From assembly GCF_026966905.1 (NCBI RefSeq), contig NZ_JAPUBN010000006.1:62001-126000 (forward strand): a stretch of DNA of 64,000 nucleotides, read 5' to 3'. Positions 25,512 through 34,426 of the stretch are shown here, in pieces. Both the position numbers and the translations under genes were made by a program. This DNA comes from Marinomonas phaeophyticola (GTDB taxonomy: Bacteria; Pseudomonadota; Gammaproteobacteria; Pseudomonadales; Marinomonadaceae). The notes under the pieces are model-generated. The model worked only from the letters and a program-made list of their open reading frames with translations, was not told the origin of the DNA and did not search any database. Position 1 is the first letter of the stretch. Each line of letters begins with the position of its first letter.

Positions 25512-26431
25512 ATGATCAATCCTGTCTTGTTAAGAAGTTTTTGCAGTTTGGTGGAAAATGGCCATTTCACTAAAACGGCGGAAAAGTTGTATATGACGCA
25601 ATCCGGTGTAAGTCAGCATATTAAAAAGCTAGAAGAACAGATTGGAACAAGCTTGTTGAATCGAGAGGGGAAGTCATTTGAGCTTACGGACGCGGGCAGA
25701 ACGTTATACCAAGAAGCCAAGAAAATTGTACAAGCGTTAAATGACCTTGAAGCCAATGTGTTGGCTGACCCAGCGTATGAAGGAATGGTAAAAATCATGT
25801 CACCTGGGAGCATTGGTTTAAAACTCTACCCACACCTTTTGCAACTACAGCAGCGATATCCTAAGTTGATCATTGACTATCGTTTTGCTCCCAACAACGA
25901 TATAGAGCAAGCGCTAATGGATAAACGTATTGATTGTGGTTTGCTAACTAAGGTCCCCACAGAAAATGGATTAGCATGCCGTCCTATTGGTGAAGAAGGC
26001 CTGCTTTTGGTTTTGCCAGCGGTGATAGAGAAAAGAGACATGAATGCAAAACAGCCATCTAAAGCGTCTCAAACAGAAACGCCTAGTTGGCAAGACTTAG
26101 AAGCGCTGGGGTTTATCGATCACCCGGATGGTACCCATCATGCTAATTTATTATTGAGTGCGAATTATAAAGAGTTTAAACATATTCGAGAATTTAAAAA
26201 AAGGGTTTTTCTAATCAAATTAATTTAATCTTAAAACCCGTCAGTTTAGGCTTGGGTTTTACTGTGTTACCAAGTCACGCGGTTGAGAGCTTTTCTCATC
26301 CACATCTTATCTTCACGCAACCATTATCGAACCCCGTCTCAGAAACACTCTATGTCGCCACACAAAATATAAGCCGTTTACCTCAACGGGTGAATACGGT
26401 AATCAATACTATTCAACGTTGTTTACAATAG
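25512..26431 (+). pseudogene. LysR family regulator, one-base frameshift
   Basis: A LysR regulator of about 306 residues if restored. HTH at residues 5-65 (LVENGHFTKTAEKLYMTQSG and VSQHIKKLEEQIGTSLLNRE). The intact frame stops at 26228 because one base is lost near AAAAAAAGGG (about 26198-26207). With one more A or G there, translation continues as GFSNQINLILKPVSLGLGF, then TVLPSHAVESF, to a stop at 26431, giving the normal LysR C-terminus. Divergent from the VOC gene. Sequencing error and recent inactivation are both possible. Confidence 0.82.
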
Positions 26432-26461
26432 GTTATACGTCGCTGTAGATTCGATACTGGG

Positions 26462-27211
26462 TTAATAAAGCACTTCAATGCCTTGACTCTGTAGCTTACT
26501 GAGTAACCATTGGGACGGTTTTACATCGGTGATTAGACAATGGTAATTATTGACACGGTTCCATACACAACGTGATTCAAGGTCAAATTTGGTGCTGTCT
26601 AACAGTAAAATTCGATAATGGGCGTTATCAACCAAGGCTTCTAAAGACATAATGTCATCGTCTGTAAAATCAAACAGCTCGCCATTTTTATTGATGGCGG
26701 CCACCGAAAAAATACCAATATCTGCGCGATAACGCTGAAAAAACCGCACCGCATCGCCTCCAATGACATCTTGATCTCGCTTACGAACTCGTCCTCCCGC
26801 AATGGTTAATTCACAATCTGGGTGCTCACAGAGATTACGTGCAGCATGTAAGTTACAGGTCATAATTTGCAATCCTCTCAGCTCGTTGAGTCGTGTGGCG
26901 ACTTCCGACACGCTGGAGCCGGTTCCAAGAAATATTGACTGGTAGTCAGCCACTTTGGTCATACAGAGTTCGGCAATACGCTGCTTCCCTTCTAAATTAC
27001 GTATTCGACGTTGATCAAAGCTGATGTTTTCCCTGTGTGGGAAAGGGACCACCTCACCATGACTGCGAAGAATTAATCCTCGGTCGGTTAAACGACGAAT
27101 ATCGGTACGAATGGTTTGTACTGAAACGGCAAACTCTTCGGCCACATCATTTAACGATTTACGACCGTGTTTATTAATCCATTGAACTATTTCCTGTTGT
27201 CGTTTGTTCAT
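26462..27211 (-). CDS. DeoR/GlpR family transcriptional regulator
   Basis: A 249-residue sugar-phosphate-type repressor. N-terminal HTH (about 1-57): RQQEIVQWINKHGRKSLNDV then FAVSVQTIRTDIRRL. A DeoRC sensor domain follows with FLGTGSSVSEVATRL and IAGGRVRKRDQDVIGGDA, regions that in this family usually bind phosphorylated sugars or intermediates. It is divergent from an ABC transporter/hydrolase operon, with three phased ACGAAAG boxes between them, so it probably controls that operon. Confidence 0.9.
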   Translation of the reverse strand: MNKRQQEIVQWINKHGRKSLNDVAEEFAVSVQTIRTDIRRLTDRGLILRSHGEVVPFPHRENISFDQRRIRNLEGKQRIAELCMTKVADYQSIFLGTGSSVSEVATRLNELRGLQIMTCNLHAARNLCEHPDCELTIAGGRVRKRDQDVIGGDAVRFFQRYRADIGIFSVAAINKNGELFDFTDDDIMSLEALVDNAHYRILLLDSTKFDLESRCVWNRVNNYHCLITDVKPSQWLLSKLQSQGIEVLY

Positions 27212-27255
27212 CTCTTATTCGTCCTTATATTCAGATTTCTTTGCATTTTGAGTCC

Positions 27256-27312
27256 ACGAAAGTGATGTTTGATAAAACGAAAGCGTTTTTTAATTAAACG
27301 AAAGTTTCGTGT
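27256..27312. promoter_or_regulatory. Three phased ACGAAAG boxes, DeoR operator candidate
   Basis: ACGAAAG occurs at 27256, 27277 and 27298, exactly 21 bp (two helical turns) apart. The last copy is part of the palindrome ACGAAAGTTTCGT. They lie between the DeoR gene (start 27211) and the ABC binding-protein gene (start 27388), as expected for an operator controlling both. Confidence 0.65.
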
Positions 27313-27387
27313 CACTTTAATGTCAAATAACCAAGGTATTGTGAGATCTCACTTAAAAAACTTACTTTAAAAAAAGAGCATTTCACA

Positions 27388-28368
27388 ATGAAACTTAAAA
27401 ATAGTTTGTCTACTCTGGTTGCTGTTTCTTTAACTTTACCTTTGAGCGCTCAGGCCGTTGAAACCTTAACGCTTTATACTAGTCAGCCGAATAAAGATGC
27501 GCAGATGACGGTGGACGCATTTGAAAAACAAAATCCTGATATCAAAGTCGATTGGGTACGTGATGGCACCACTAAGCTAATGACTAAGCTTCGTGCGGAG
27601 TTAAGCAGTGGTGTGGTAAAACCGGATGTACTCTTAATTGCAGACAGCGTTACCATGGAGTCTATGGTGGCAGAGGATTATTTGTATGCCTACAACAGCC
27701 CATTTAAAAAGGATTATGATCCAGCTCTGTATAATGAGAAGGGCTTTTATTATGGAACAAAACTGATTACTACCGGGATAGTTCGTCATAATCGAGCGCC
27801 AGAAACGCCATTAGATTGGAGTGATTTGGCTAATACAGAATACAAAAACCAGGTGGCCATGCCAAGTCCATTGTATTCAGGTGCGGCCTTGATTCATCTA
27901 GCGACCTTAACTGAATCAGCCGATTTAGGATGGACCTATTATGAGCAATTGCATGAGAATAAAGTCATGGCTCAAGGTGGTAATGGTGGCGTTTTGAAAG
28001 CGGTGTCATCTGGTTCTAAACCCTATGGTGTGATTGTTGATTTCTTAGCGATTAGAGAATCTCGTAAAGGTTCACCTATTGAATTCATCTTTCCGAAGAC
28101 GGGTGTCAGTATGGTGACTGAACCGGTTGCCATCATGAAAGGGGCTCAAAATAAGGACGCAGCGAAACGCTTTGTGGATTTTGTATTATCAAAACCAGGA
28201 CAGCAATTGGTATTAGATCAAGGGTACTTACCCGCACGTAGTGATATGCCTGTCCCAGACGGTTTCCCAAACCGTGCAGACATTAAATTAATGCCATTTG
28301 ATGCAGCAAAAACCTTAGAAAATAATGCCGCTAACAAAGCGCGTTTTAGTGCGATTTTTGAAGGCTAA
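27388..28368 (+). CDS. ABC transporter solute-binding protein, FbpA/AfuA class
   Basis: Periplasmic binding protein of 326 residues. Signal peptide KLKNSLSTLVAVSLTLPLSA, cleavage after AQA. The start of the mature part (ETLTLYTSQPNKDAQMTVDA) and KPDVLLIADSVTMESM follow the SBP_bac_6/FbpA pattern, as does GAALIHLATLTESADLGW. The tyrosine pair that binds ferric ion in FbpA is not seen in the C-terminal half (SKPYGVIVDFLAI). This favours a phosphorylated organic ligand, as in AfuA or 2-aminoethylphosphonate binding proteins. First gene of a six-gene operon. Automatic labels of iron transport should be treated with caution. Confidence 0.85.
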   Translation: MKLKNSLSTLVAVSLTLPLSAQAVETLTLYTSQPNKDAQMTVDAFEKQNPDIKVDWVRDGTTKLMTKLRAELSSGVVKPDVLLIADSVTMESMVAEDYLYAYNSPFKKDYDPALYNEKGFYYGTKLITTGIVRHNRAPETPLDWSDLANTEYKNQVAMPSPLYSGAALIHLATLTESADLGWTYYEQLHENKVMAQGGNGGVLKAVSSGSKPYGVIVDFLAIRESRKGSPIEFIFPKTGVSMVTEPVAIMKGAQNKDAAKRFVDFVLSKPGQQLVLDQGYLPARSDMPVPDGFPNRADIKLMPFDAAKTLENNAANKARFSAIFEG

Positions 28369-30071
28369 TGAAAATGCTAATTCGCTCTTTGGACAGTCAG
28401 CTACGCTGGCTGTCCTTACTTTTATTTTTATTAATTGCTTTAATCAGCCTGCTACCAAGTTTAAGGTTATTGACAGAGGCTGTAACTAGCGTCAGTTTTA
28501 CTGCGTCTTCTCCTTTGTCTGATGTATTAAGCAGCGAGCGCACTTGGAGAGCACTAAAGAACAGCTTCTATACCTCGAGCTTGGGCACATTGATTGCGGT
28601 GTTACTTGGTTCTGGGTTCGCTTTTATCGTGTCTTTAACCAATATACGACGTCGGCCTCTATGGGTGTTCTGCTTCATGTTACCCATGATGATTCCACCT
28701 CAGGTAACGGCCTTAAGTTGGTTGCAATTGTTTGGTCCTGCCAGCCCGTTATTAAATACATTCGGCATAGCCCCTGCATTAGGCAGTGCAAACCCAATGT
28801 ATTCCGCAGAAGGTATCGCTTTGCTACTGGGTATTCAAAGTGCTCCCTTAGTCTTTTTAGCGTTGCGTACTCAGTTAATGAACTTGCCACAAGATATGGT
28901 GGAAGCTGCCAGAATGGCCAGTGCGTCACAATTTCGTATCTGGATTGATATTATAGTGCCTCTATCACGAAGCGCATTGGTGGCTGGAGCGGCCTTAGCA
29001 TTTGTGTCTTCGTTAGGTAATTTTGGTATTCCTGCCATGCTTGGGATTCCCATTAACTACTTGGTGCTACCAACACTGATTTATCAACAAATGGCCGGCT
29101 TTGGCGAGGATATTCTTAGTGAAGTGGCGGGATTGTCGATGATCATTGCGTTGTTGGTATTAGCGGGAATGCTACTGCAGCAATGGTTACAACAGCGCAG
29201 TCAGTACGCTTTAATAGGCCATACTACGCAACCAATATTCTTTGATCTTAAGAAGGCAAGAATGCCGACTGAATTTGCTTTAGGAATGGTTTTAAGCTTC
29301 ATTTTAGTGATTCCTTTAATTGGCTTGATAATCAGCTCTTTTGTACCAGCACTTGGAATGCCGCTCAACAGTAATACCTTTACATTAAACGCATATGTCG
29401 AAATGGTCAGTAATCAAGGGTCAACAGCGAGGGCCTTTGTTAATAGCGGCATGTTGGCCTTTTTTACCGCTATGGTGCTTATGTTGGTTTGTTTGCCACT
29501 TGGCTATTTATTGATGCGCTTACCGATGAGAGTCAGATCTGTAGTGGCCAGTCTAATAGAGGTGCCGTACGCAATACCCGGAATTGTCTTGGCGATTGCT
29601 TTTATCTTATTGTTTGCTAAGCCACTTCCTATTATTAATGTGAGTTTATATGGCACCTTAGGGATCATATTTCTAGCCTATTTGTCCTGCTTTCTCAGTG
29701 TGTGTTTAAAGCCTGTAATGACGGCCATGTCTCTTTTAGATGCCTCCCTAGAAGAAGCCGCGCAACTGGCAGGAGCAAACTCGATACAAAGATTAATGCA
29801 CATAATTTTGCCATTAACAGCACCGGCTTTTTTTGCTGGTGGTTTGTTGGTCTTCTTAATTTCCATCAATGAATTAACGGTTTCAGCACTTTTATGGAGT
29901 GCAGGTAATGAAACTTTAGGCGTTTTGATTTTCAACTTAGATGAAAGTGGCGACAGTGTATTGGCTTCTGCTATTTCTGTATTAGTGGTGCTTTTAGTCG
30001 CATCTCTGATGGCTTTATTGAGTTTGCTGGCTCCTCGTTTACCAAAAGGAATCATTCCATGGCACGATTAA
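28368..30071 (+). CDS. ABC transporter permease, double FbpB-type
   Basis: A 567-residue inner-membrane protein with two homologous permease halves, about twelve hydrophobic segments. Each half carries an EAA-type loop: PQDMVEAARMASASQFRIW in the first and EEAAQLAGANSIQRLMHIIL in the second, the contact sites for the ATPase. It starts on the last base of the binding-protein gene and overlaps the ATPase gene by 13 bp. The duplicated architecture matches FbpB/SfuB/PhnV-type importers. Confidence 0.9.
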   Translation: MKMLIRSLDSQLRWLSLLLFLLIALISLLPSLRLLTEAVTSVSFTASSPLSDVLSSERTWRALKNSFYTSSLGTLIAVLLGSGFAFIVSLTNIRRRPLWVFCFMLPMMIPPQVTALSWLQLFGPASPLLNTFGIAPALGSANPMYSAEGIALLLGIQSAPLVFLALRTQLMNLPQDMVEAARMASASQFRIWIDIIVPLSRSALVAGAALAFVSSLGNFGIPAMLGIPINYLVLPTLIYQQMAGFGEDILSEVAGLSMIIALLVLAGMLLQQWLQQRSQYALIGHTTQPIFFDLKKARMPTEFALGMVLSFILVIPLIGLIISSFVPALGMPLNSNTFTLNAYVEMVSNQGSTARAFVNSGMLAFFTAMVLMLVCLPLGYLLMRLPMRVRSVVASLIEVPYAIPGIVLAIAFILLFAKPLPIINVSLYGTLGIIFLAYLSCFLSVCLKPVMTAMSLLDASLEEAAQLAGANSIQRLMHIILPLTAPAFFAGGLLVFLISINELTVSALLWSAGNETLGVLIFNLDESGDSVLASAISVLVVLLVASLMALLSLLAPRLPKGIIPWHD

Positions 30072-31102
30072 TACTGCATAATGTCTGTAAACAGTTTTCA
30101 GAACAGCGGGTCATTAATAATTTAAATCTAAGCATTGAACCCGGGTCTTTTGTGGCGTTATTAGGCCCCAGCGGTTGTGGTAAGTCGACTATTTTAAGGA
30201 TGTTAGCAGGGTTTGAGCCAGTAAGCTCAGGAGAAATCCGCCATGGTGAGCGCTGTCTTTCTAGTGAACAACAGCATGTGCCCACAGAAGCGAGGAATTT
30301 TGGCATGGTATTTCAATCCTATGCCCTTTGGCCACATATGACAGTGGCTGAAAATGTCGGCTACCCGTTAAAAATTAAAAAAATAAAAGGAGTGGAAAAA
30401 GAGCAACGTATTAAGGATGCCTTGTCTGTCGTCGAGTTGGAAGATTACGCAAATCGTTTGCCATCGCAATTGAGCGGCGGTCAACGCCAGCGTGTGGCTC
30501 TCGCTCGGAGTTTAGTGACAGAGCCGGATGTGGTGTTATTTGATGAGCCTCTGGCCAATTTAGATAGGCATTTACGAGCCACTATGGAAGCCACTTTTAG
30601 AGCGTTCCATAAACGCACTAAGGCGACAATTGTTTATGTTACTCATGATCAATCAGAAGCCATGTCGTTAGCGGATCACATTGCCGTATTGCATAAAGGG
30701 CAGTTAGTGCAATGGGCCACCCCAGAAGAATTATATAACACGCCAAAGAATACTTGGTTGGCAAATTTTATTGGTCGCGGATCGGTGTTGAAGGTTGCGG
30801 CCATTGAACCCTTGCAATATGTGAAAACCGACACCCTACATCAAATAGTACAAATGGTTAATGCGTCTGCGGCTACCAGTTCTATTTTAATTCGTCCCCA
30901 TGATATCCAATTCGTAGAAGAAAACGTTGATGCATTATCGGTGCAAGTGCGTACTTGTATTTTCCGTGGTGAACGTTATGACGTTGAGTTAATACTGAAT
31001 GATGGTCAAGCTCTCTTAGCTTATAGCGAGTATCCCATGATTGAGGGTAGTAAACATTACGTTCGTTTAATACAGGCTTGGGCATTGGAGGAAGACGTAT
31101 GA
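30059..31102 (+). CDS. ABC transporter ATP-binding protein, FbpC class
   Basis: A 347-residue import ATPase. Walker A GPSGCGKST is at about residues 37-45, LSGGQRQRVALARSL is the signature, and FDEPLANLD is Walker B with the catalytic Glu; the switch His is in VTHDQSEAMSLA. A C-terminal TOBE-like domain (about 240-347, SILIRPHDIQFVEE) is present, as in FbpC and PotA. It overlaps the permease gene by 13 bp and the next gene by 4 bp (ATGA). Confidence 0.93.
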   Translation: MARLILHNVCKQFSEQRVINNLNLSIEPGSFVALLGPSGCGKSTILRMLAGFEPVSSGEIRHGERCLSSEQQHVPTEARNFGMVFQSYALWPHMTVAENVGYPLKIKKIKGVEKEQRIKDALSVVELEDYANRLPSQLSGGQRQRVALARSLVTEPDVVLFDEPLANLDRHLRATMEATFRAFHKRTKATIVYVTHDQSEAMSLADHIAVLHKGQLVQWATPEELYNTPKNTWLANFIGRGSVLKVAAIEPLQYVKTDTLHQIVQMVNASAATSSILIRPHDIQFVEENVDALSVQVRTCIFRGERYDVELILNDGQALLAYSEYPMIEGSKHYVRLIQAWALEEDV

Positions 31103-32250
31103 AAATCAGTATTGATGTGCTTAGTGGCGCCGGTCGAAAAACCGCGGCGGCCATTTTGATGACGTGTTCTGACGAAGGTAATCCCCGCCCGATCCGTTTC
31201 TTATTGGATGCGGGGGGCGCACTGGAGGCGGGTGAAGATAAAGGTTGGGAAATACCGGACAATCTTGATGCCATTTTTATTTCTCATGATCATGAGGATC
31301 ATATGGGAGCATTAAGAGAAATAGCGCAAGATAATAAAGTTAATCAAATACCTATCTACGCAACGACAGAGGTTCAAAAGCAATTCCCAGCAGGACTGAA
31401 TGTCCGTACTTTACCTGTCTGCGGAGTTCTTCCAATCGAAGGCATCACTGTGACCACAGGGTCAGCTGGTCATTCATTTGGTGGTGTATGGCTTCATTTT
31501 GCCATTGGTAATGGTGTGTTTTACAGTGGCGATTTCAGTTTTGAATCCACTCTGTATGCTTTTACAACACCACCGACAGCGGAAATTGCGCTATTGGATG
31601 CGTCTTATGGTCTCTATGATGAATCATTAGATGGGTGTAAACGTAAGTTGGAGACGTTTTTAACGCATGAGAAAGCCTTACTTATGCCCGTGCCACAAAC
31701 CGGTAGGGCCTTGGAAATTGCTTGCTGGTTATCGTCTATTGGTTTTCACGATTGGACATTAGCGGCCGACTGTATTTCACCTGAAAATGTGTTGGCGGGT
31801 GCAAAAGAGGGGATTTGTCATTCTATGATGCCTGTATTAATGAGACTTAAAAGCAAGCCATTCGATACTGACGCGAAAGTCCTGCTCTGCGGTGATCCTG
31901 ATGGCCTAAGCGGAGAGGCGGCAGAATTACTTGCGCAACCAGAGCGCTATTTACCGGTCTATACAGGTCATCTTCCTGAGCATGCTCAATACTCTGTTAA
32001 TAAAGGGGATGCTTTTTTTGTTCGCTGGAATGTGCATCCGCGTCAACGGGACTTAAAAAAACTGATCGATTATCTTCAGTGTCAAGTTTGCTTACCTTTG
32101 TTTCAAACGATTAACGATTTGCCCGCTTGGCAACAATCCCTTGGGAACAGTGTCACGACGCGTTCCTATATAGAACGTTATTACGATGATATAGACAATG
32201 TTTCCAATCACAGAAAAGCGGATAAATTGAATCGACATGCTTGGTTATAG
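31099..32250 (+). CDS. Metallo-beta-lactamase-fold hydrolase
   Basis: A 383-residue cytoplasmic MBL-fold enzyme. The metal motif HxHxDH is SHDHEDHMGA near residue 61, with further conserved parts GHSFGG, YSGDFSFES and a late VYTGHLPEHA. The start at 31099 has GGAGGAAG in front and overlaps the ATPase stop (ATGA). The long extension after the core resembles RNase/beta-CASP-like or phosphodiesterase-type members rather than beta-lactamases. Together with two phosphatases in the same operon it probably cleaves the imported compound, but the substrate is unknown. Confidence 0.82.
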   Translation: MKISIDVLSGAGRKTAAAILMTCSDEGNPRPIRFLLDAGGALEAGEDKGWEIPDNLDAIFISHDHEDHMGALREIAQDNKVNQIPIYATTEVQKQFPAGLNVRTLPVCGVLPIEGITVTTGSAGHSFGGVWLHFAIGNGVFYSGDFSFESTLYAFTTPPTAEIALLDASYGLYDESLDGCKRKLETFLTHEKALLMPVPQTGRALEIACWLSSIGFHDWTLAADCISPENVLAGAKEGICHSMMPVLMRLKSKPFDTDAKVLLCGDPDGLSGEAAELLAQPERYLPVYTGHLPEHAQYSVNKGDAFFVRWNVHPRQRDLKKLIDYLQCQVCLPLFQTINDLPAWQQSLGNSVTTRSYIERYYDDIDNVSNHRKADKLNRHAWL

Positions 32251-32303
32251 CAAAGAAAAAAGGGAGTAAAAATACTCCAATTTCGTTTGAAGGAGATGAC
32301 ATT

Positions 32304-32858
32304 ATGACATTAATAAAAGCACCATTTGTGTTTGTTCGTCATGCGCAAAGTGTTTACAACAAGTCTGGGTTAATCGGCGGCTTTACTGACAGTCAACTGA
32401 GTGAGGAAGGCATTCTTCAAGCGCAGAAGGCGTCAGAAATTTTGACCGGGATTGAATGGAGTGCTGTTTGCACAAGTTCACTAAAACGTACTAAAGAAAC
32501 GGCGTCGTATCTTGTTCCTGATTATCCGTGCCATCATTATGATGGGCTAAAAGAACGCAATTGGGGCGATTTAGAAGGTGAGAGCATTTTGCAACAGACG
32601 CCTTATGAACTAACGCCTCCAAATGGCGAGTCATGGTTGGTATTTGAAGCGCGTGTTATAAAAGCTCTAAATACGATTTTGAGCCAATATGAGAGGCCCT
32701 TAATTGTGGCGCATTCCGGGGTGTACCGCGTGCTAAATAATCTGATTAATGGCACACCTTATTGCCCTAGAGTGGGTAATGTAACCCCTATTATATTTAA
32801 CCCTAACCAAAATGGTCATGGTTGGTCTATTTCTCCATTTAAAGGAAAGTTCAAATGA
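32304..32858 (+). CDS. Histidine phosphatase family protein
   Basis: A 184-residue phosphoglycerate-mutase-like phosphatase. The phospho-histidine motif is FVFVRHAQSVYN (RHA instead of the usual RHG), SSLKRTKETA carries the conserved arginine, LKERNWGDLEGES the acid, and LIVAHSGVYRVL the second histidine. The ATG at 32304 follows AAGGAGATGAC. The end overlaps the HAD gene by 4 bp. It removes phosphate from small molecules; the substrate probably comes from the ABC importer of this operon. Confidence 0.88.
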   Translation: MTLIKAPFVFVRHAQSVYNKSGLIGGFTDSQLSEEGILQAQKASEILTGIEWSAVCTSSLKRTKETASYLVPDYPCHHYDGLKERNWGDLEGESILQQTPYELTPPNGESWLVFEARVIKALNTILSQYERPLIVAHSGVYRVLNNLINGTPYCPRVGNVTPIIFNPNQNGHGWSISPFKGKFK

Positions 32859-33307
32859 ATTCAAATGCTGTAATTGTCGATCTAGATGGAACTTTAGCGG
32901 AATTTGATCATGCTCAAGTTTCACATTGGGTTTTGGGAGCAGAGAAGCACTGGGGACCTTTCTTCGAATATATGAAAGACGCACCTGTGATTGAAAATGT
33001 CTTACGTTTAGTCAATATTCTTAAGCAACAAGGACAGTGTATTTTGATCTGCAGTGGTCGACCAGAGTCACATAAACAGCACTCAATTGATTGGATGATA
33101 AAGCATAATGTGCCGTTTGATGGCGTCTATTTGAGGCCCGATCACGCCGATTCTATGCCAGATGAAGAGGTTAAAAAAGCCTTGCTAGCAAAAATTCACG
33201 CGGATGGCTTTCAACCTTGGCTAGTGCTTGATGACAGAGACGCCGTAGTGGAAGGATGGCGTAACCTCGGTATGACTTGTCTACAATGTGCGCCAGGTGA
33301 TTTTTAA
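32855..33307 (+). CDS. HAD phosphatase, polynucleotide-kinase 3'-phosphatase-like
   Basis: A 150-residue HAD-fold protein. Motif I is VIVDLDGTLAEFD, with both catalytic aspartates in DLDGT. ILICSGRPESH corresponds to motif II, and WLVLDDRDAVVEGW to motif IV. The pattern VDLDGTLA, then ICSGRPE and VLDDRD with no cap insertion, resembles the phosphatase domain of T4-type polynucleotide kinase. Last gene of the DeoR-controlled operon (ATGA overlap). It may dephosphorylate a nucleotide- or sugar-phosphate product. Confidence 0.82.
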   Translation: MNSNAVIVDLDGTLAEFDHAQVSHWVLGAEKHWGPFFEYMKDAPVIENVLRLVNILKQQGQCILICSGRPESHKQHSIDWMIKHNVPFDGVYLRPDHADSMPDEEVKKALLAKIHADGFQPWLVLDDRDAVVEGWRNLGMTCLQCAPGDF

Positions 33308-33329
33308 TTATGAAATGTGCTATTTAAAA

Positions 33330-34238
33330 TTAGTGATAATCTAGTTGAGAAAAATAGATGACAAAGTAATCAATGAGCGTTCTTATTCGAGTGGTTAAAT
33401 GACGGTTCGGTGGGAAAATCGCATTGAGGGTAATGCCTTCGGTTTGGTAGTCTGAAAAAAGAACCTCTAGCTGGCCGGATTTTATATATGGAGCCACCGC
33501 GTAGATTGGGGCTCTGCTTATTCCTTGACCTTTAATCGCCATATTAACCAGGGCTTTAGGGGAATTTGATTTAAAATCCCCTTTTATTGGCACAATGAAT
33601 TTATGGCTATCATTTTGTAAGTTTGCTTCGAAGGCCCAGTGATTGGGGGTAGAGGCAATGGTAAGTGCTAAGCAATTATGTTCCGCTAGTTCTCTAGGAT
33701 GGGTTGGTGTTCCGTGTTTCTGTAAATAGTCTTTTGATGCGAAAACAACGACATCCATTTGCGTTAGTTTTCGAGCAATAAGGCTGGAGTCCTCTAACTC
33801 ACCTAGGCGAATGGCGAGATCAATACCTTCCTCAATAATAGAGACCCTATGATCCGAGAGGTGTAAGTCAATGGCAATTCTTGGATGCGTTTTCTGGAAC
33901 ATACTCAAAGCGTCAATAACACTTTGACTACCAAAGCCTGTTGGCGCACTCAGACGAATAGGCCCGGCGATATTCGTTTGGTTTTCTTGAAGGATACTTT
34001 CTAATTCATTAATTTGATTCAGTATTGGAACACAATGTCGTAAATAGGTGTTACCCGCCTCTGTCAATGTGACACTGCGAGTGGTTCGGTTGAATAATTG
34101 TGTCGCTAACTTATCTTCTAGTTGACCAATGTATTTACTAGCAAGCTTGGTGCTGATGCCAAGTGTTTTTGCACCGCCAGTAAAGGATTGCTGCAGGGCA
34201 ACGGCAACAAACGTCCTCATTCCATCTATTGTGTCCAT
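33330..34238 (-). CDS. LysR family transcriptional regulator
   Basis: A 302-residue LysR protein of the CrgA/DmlR-like branch. HTH at residues 5-65: MRTFVAVALQQSFTGGAKTL and STKLASKYIGQLEDKL, followed by the frequent TRSVTLTEAGNTYL. The effector domain shows GFGSQSVIDALSMFQKTHP. Divergent from a glutathione transferase gene 188 bp away, with palindromes between, so it probably regulates that gene. Confidence 0.87.
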   Translation of the reverse strand: MDTIDGMRTFVAVALQQSFTGGAKTLGISTKLASKYIGQLEDKLATQLFNRTTRSVTLTEAGNTYLRHCVPILNQINELESILQENQTNIAGPIRLSAPTGFGSQSVIDALSMFQKTHPRIAIDLHLSDHRVSIIEEGIDLAIRLGELEDSSLIARKLTQMDVVVFASKDYLQKHGTPTHPRELAEHNCLALTIASTPNHWAFEANLQNDSHKFIVPIKGDFKSNSPKALVNMAIKGQGISRAPIYAVAPYIKSGQLEVLFSDYQTEGITLNAIFPPNRHLTTRIRTLIDYFVIYFSQLDYH

Positions 34239-34257
34239 TATCCATACCTCTCATTAT

Positions 34258-34278
34258 ATTATGAACATAATGTACATT
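34258..34278. promoter_or_regulatory. Overlapping palindromes in the LysR/GST spacer
   Basis: ATTATGAACATAAT (34258-34271) and AATGTACATT (34269-34278) are perfect inverted repeats lying 20-40 bp upstream of the LysR start. They are candidate operator half-sites for the divergent LysR gene. AT-rich palindromes occur by chance, so confidence is low. Confidence 0.35.
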
Positions 34279-34426
34279 ATTTTTAAACATTAGTGTCTAT
34301 TATCTTACCAATCAACTCCCTATAAGATATTACTTGTTCACGACGTGTCGTGAATCAAGGGGTAATTTGATTGTGAATGCTCTAGTTACCATGACGCTAA
34401 AAAATACATTTAGATAGGAATGCAAT

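Noticed and set aside
27388-31102. Ferric iron ABC transporter
   Set aside because: Overall homology allows this label, but the iron-binding tyrosine pair is not seen and the operon carries three hydrolases and a DeoR regulator rather than Fur-type features.
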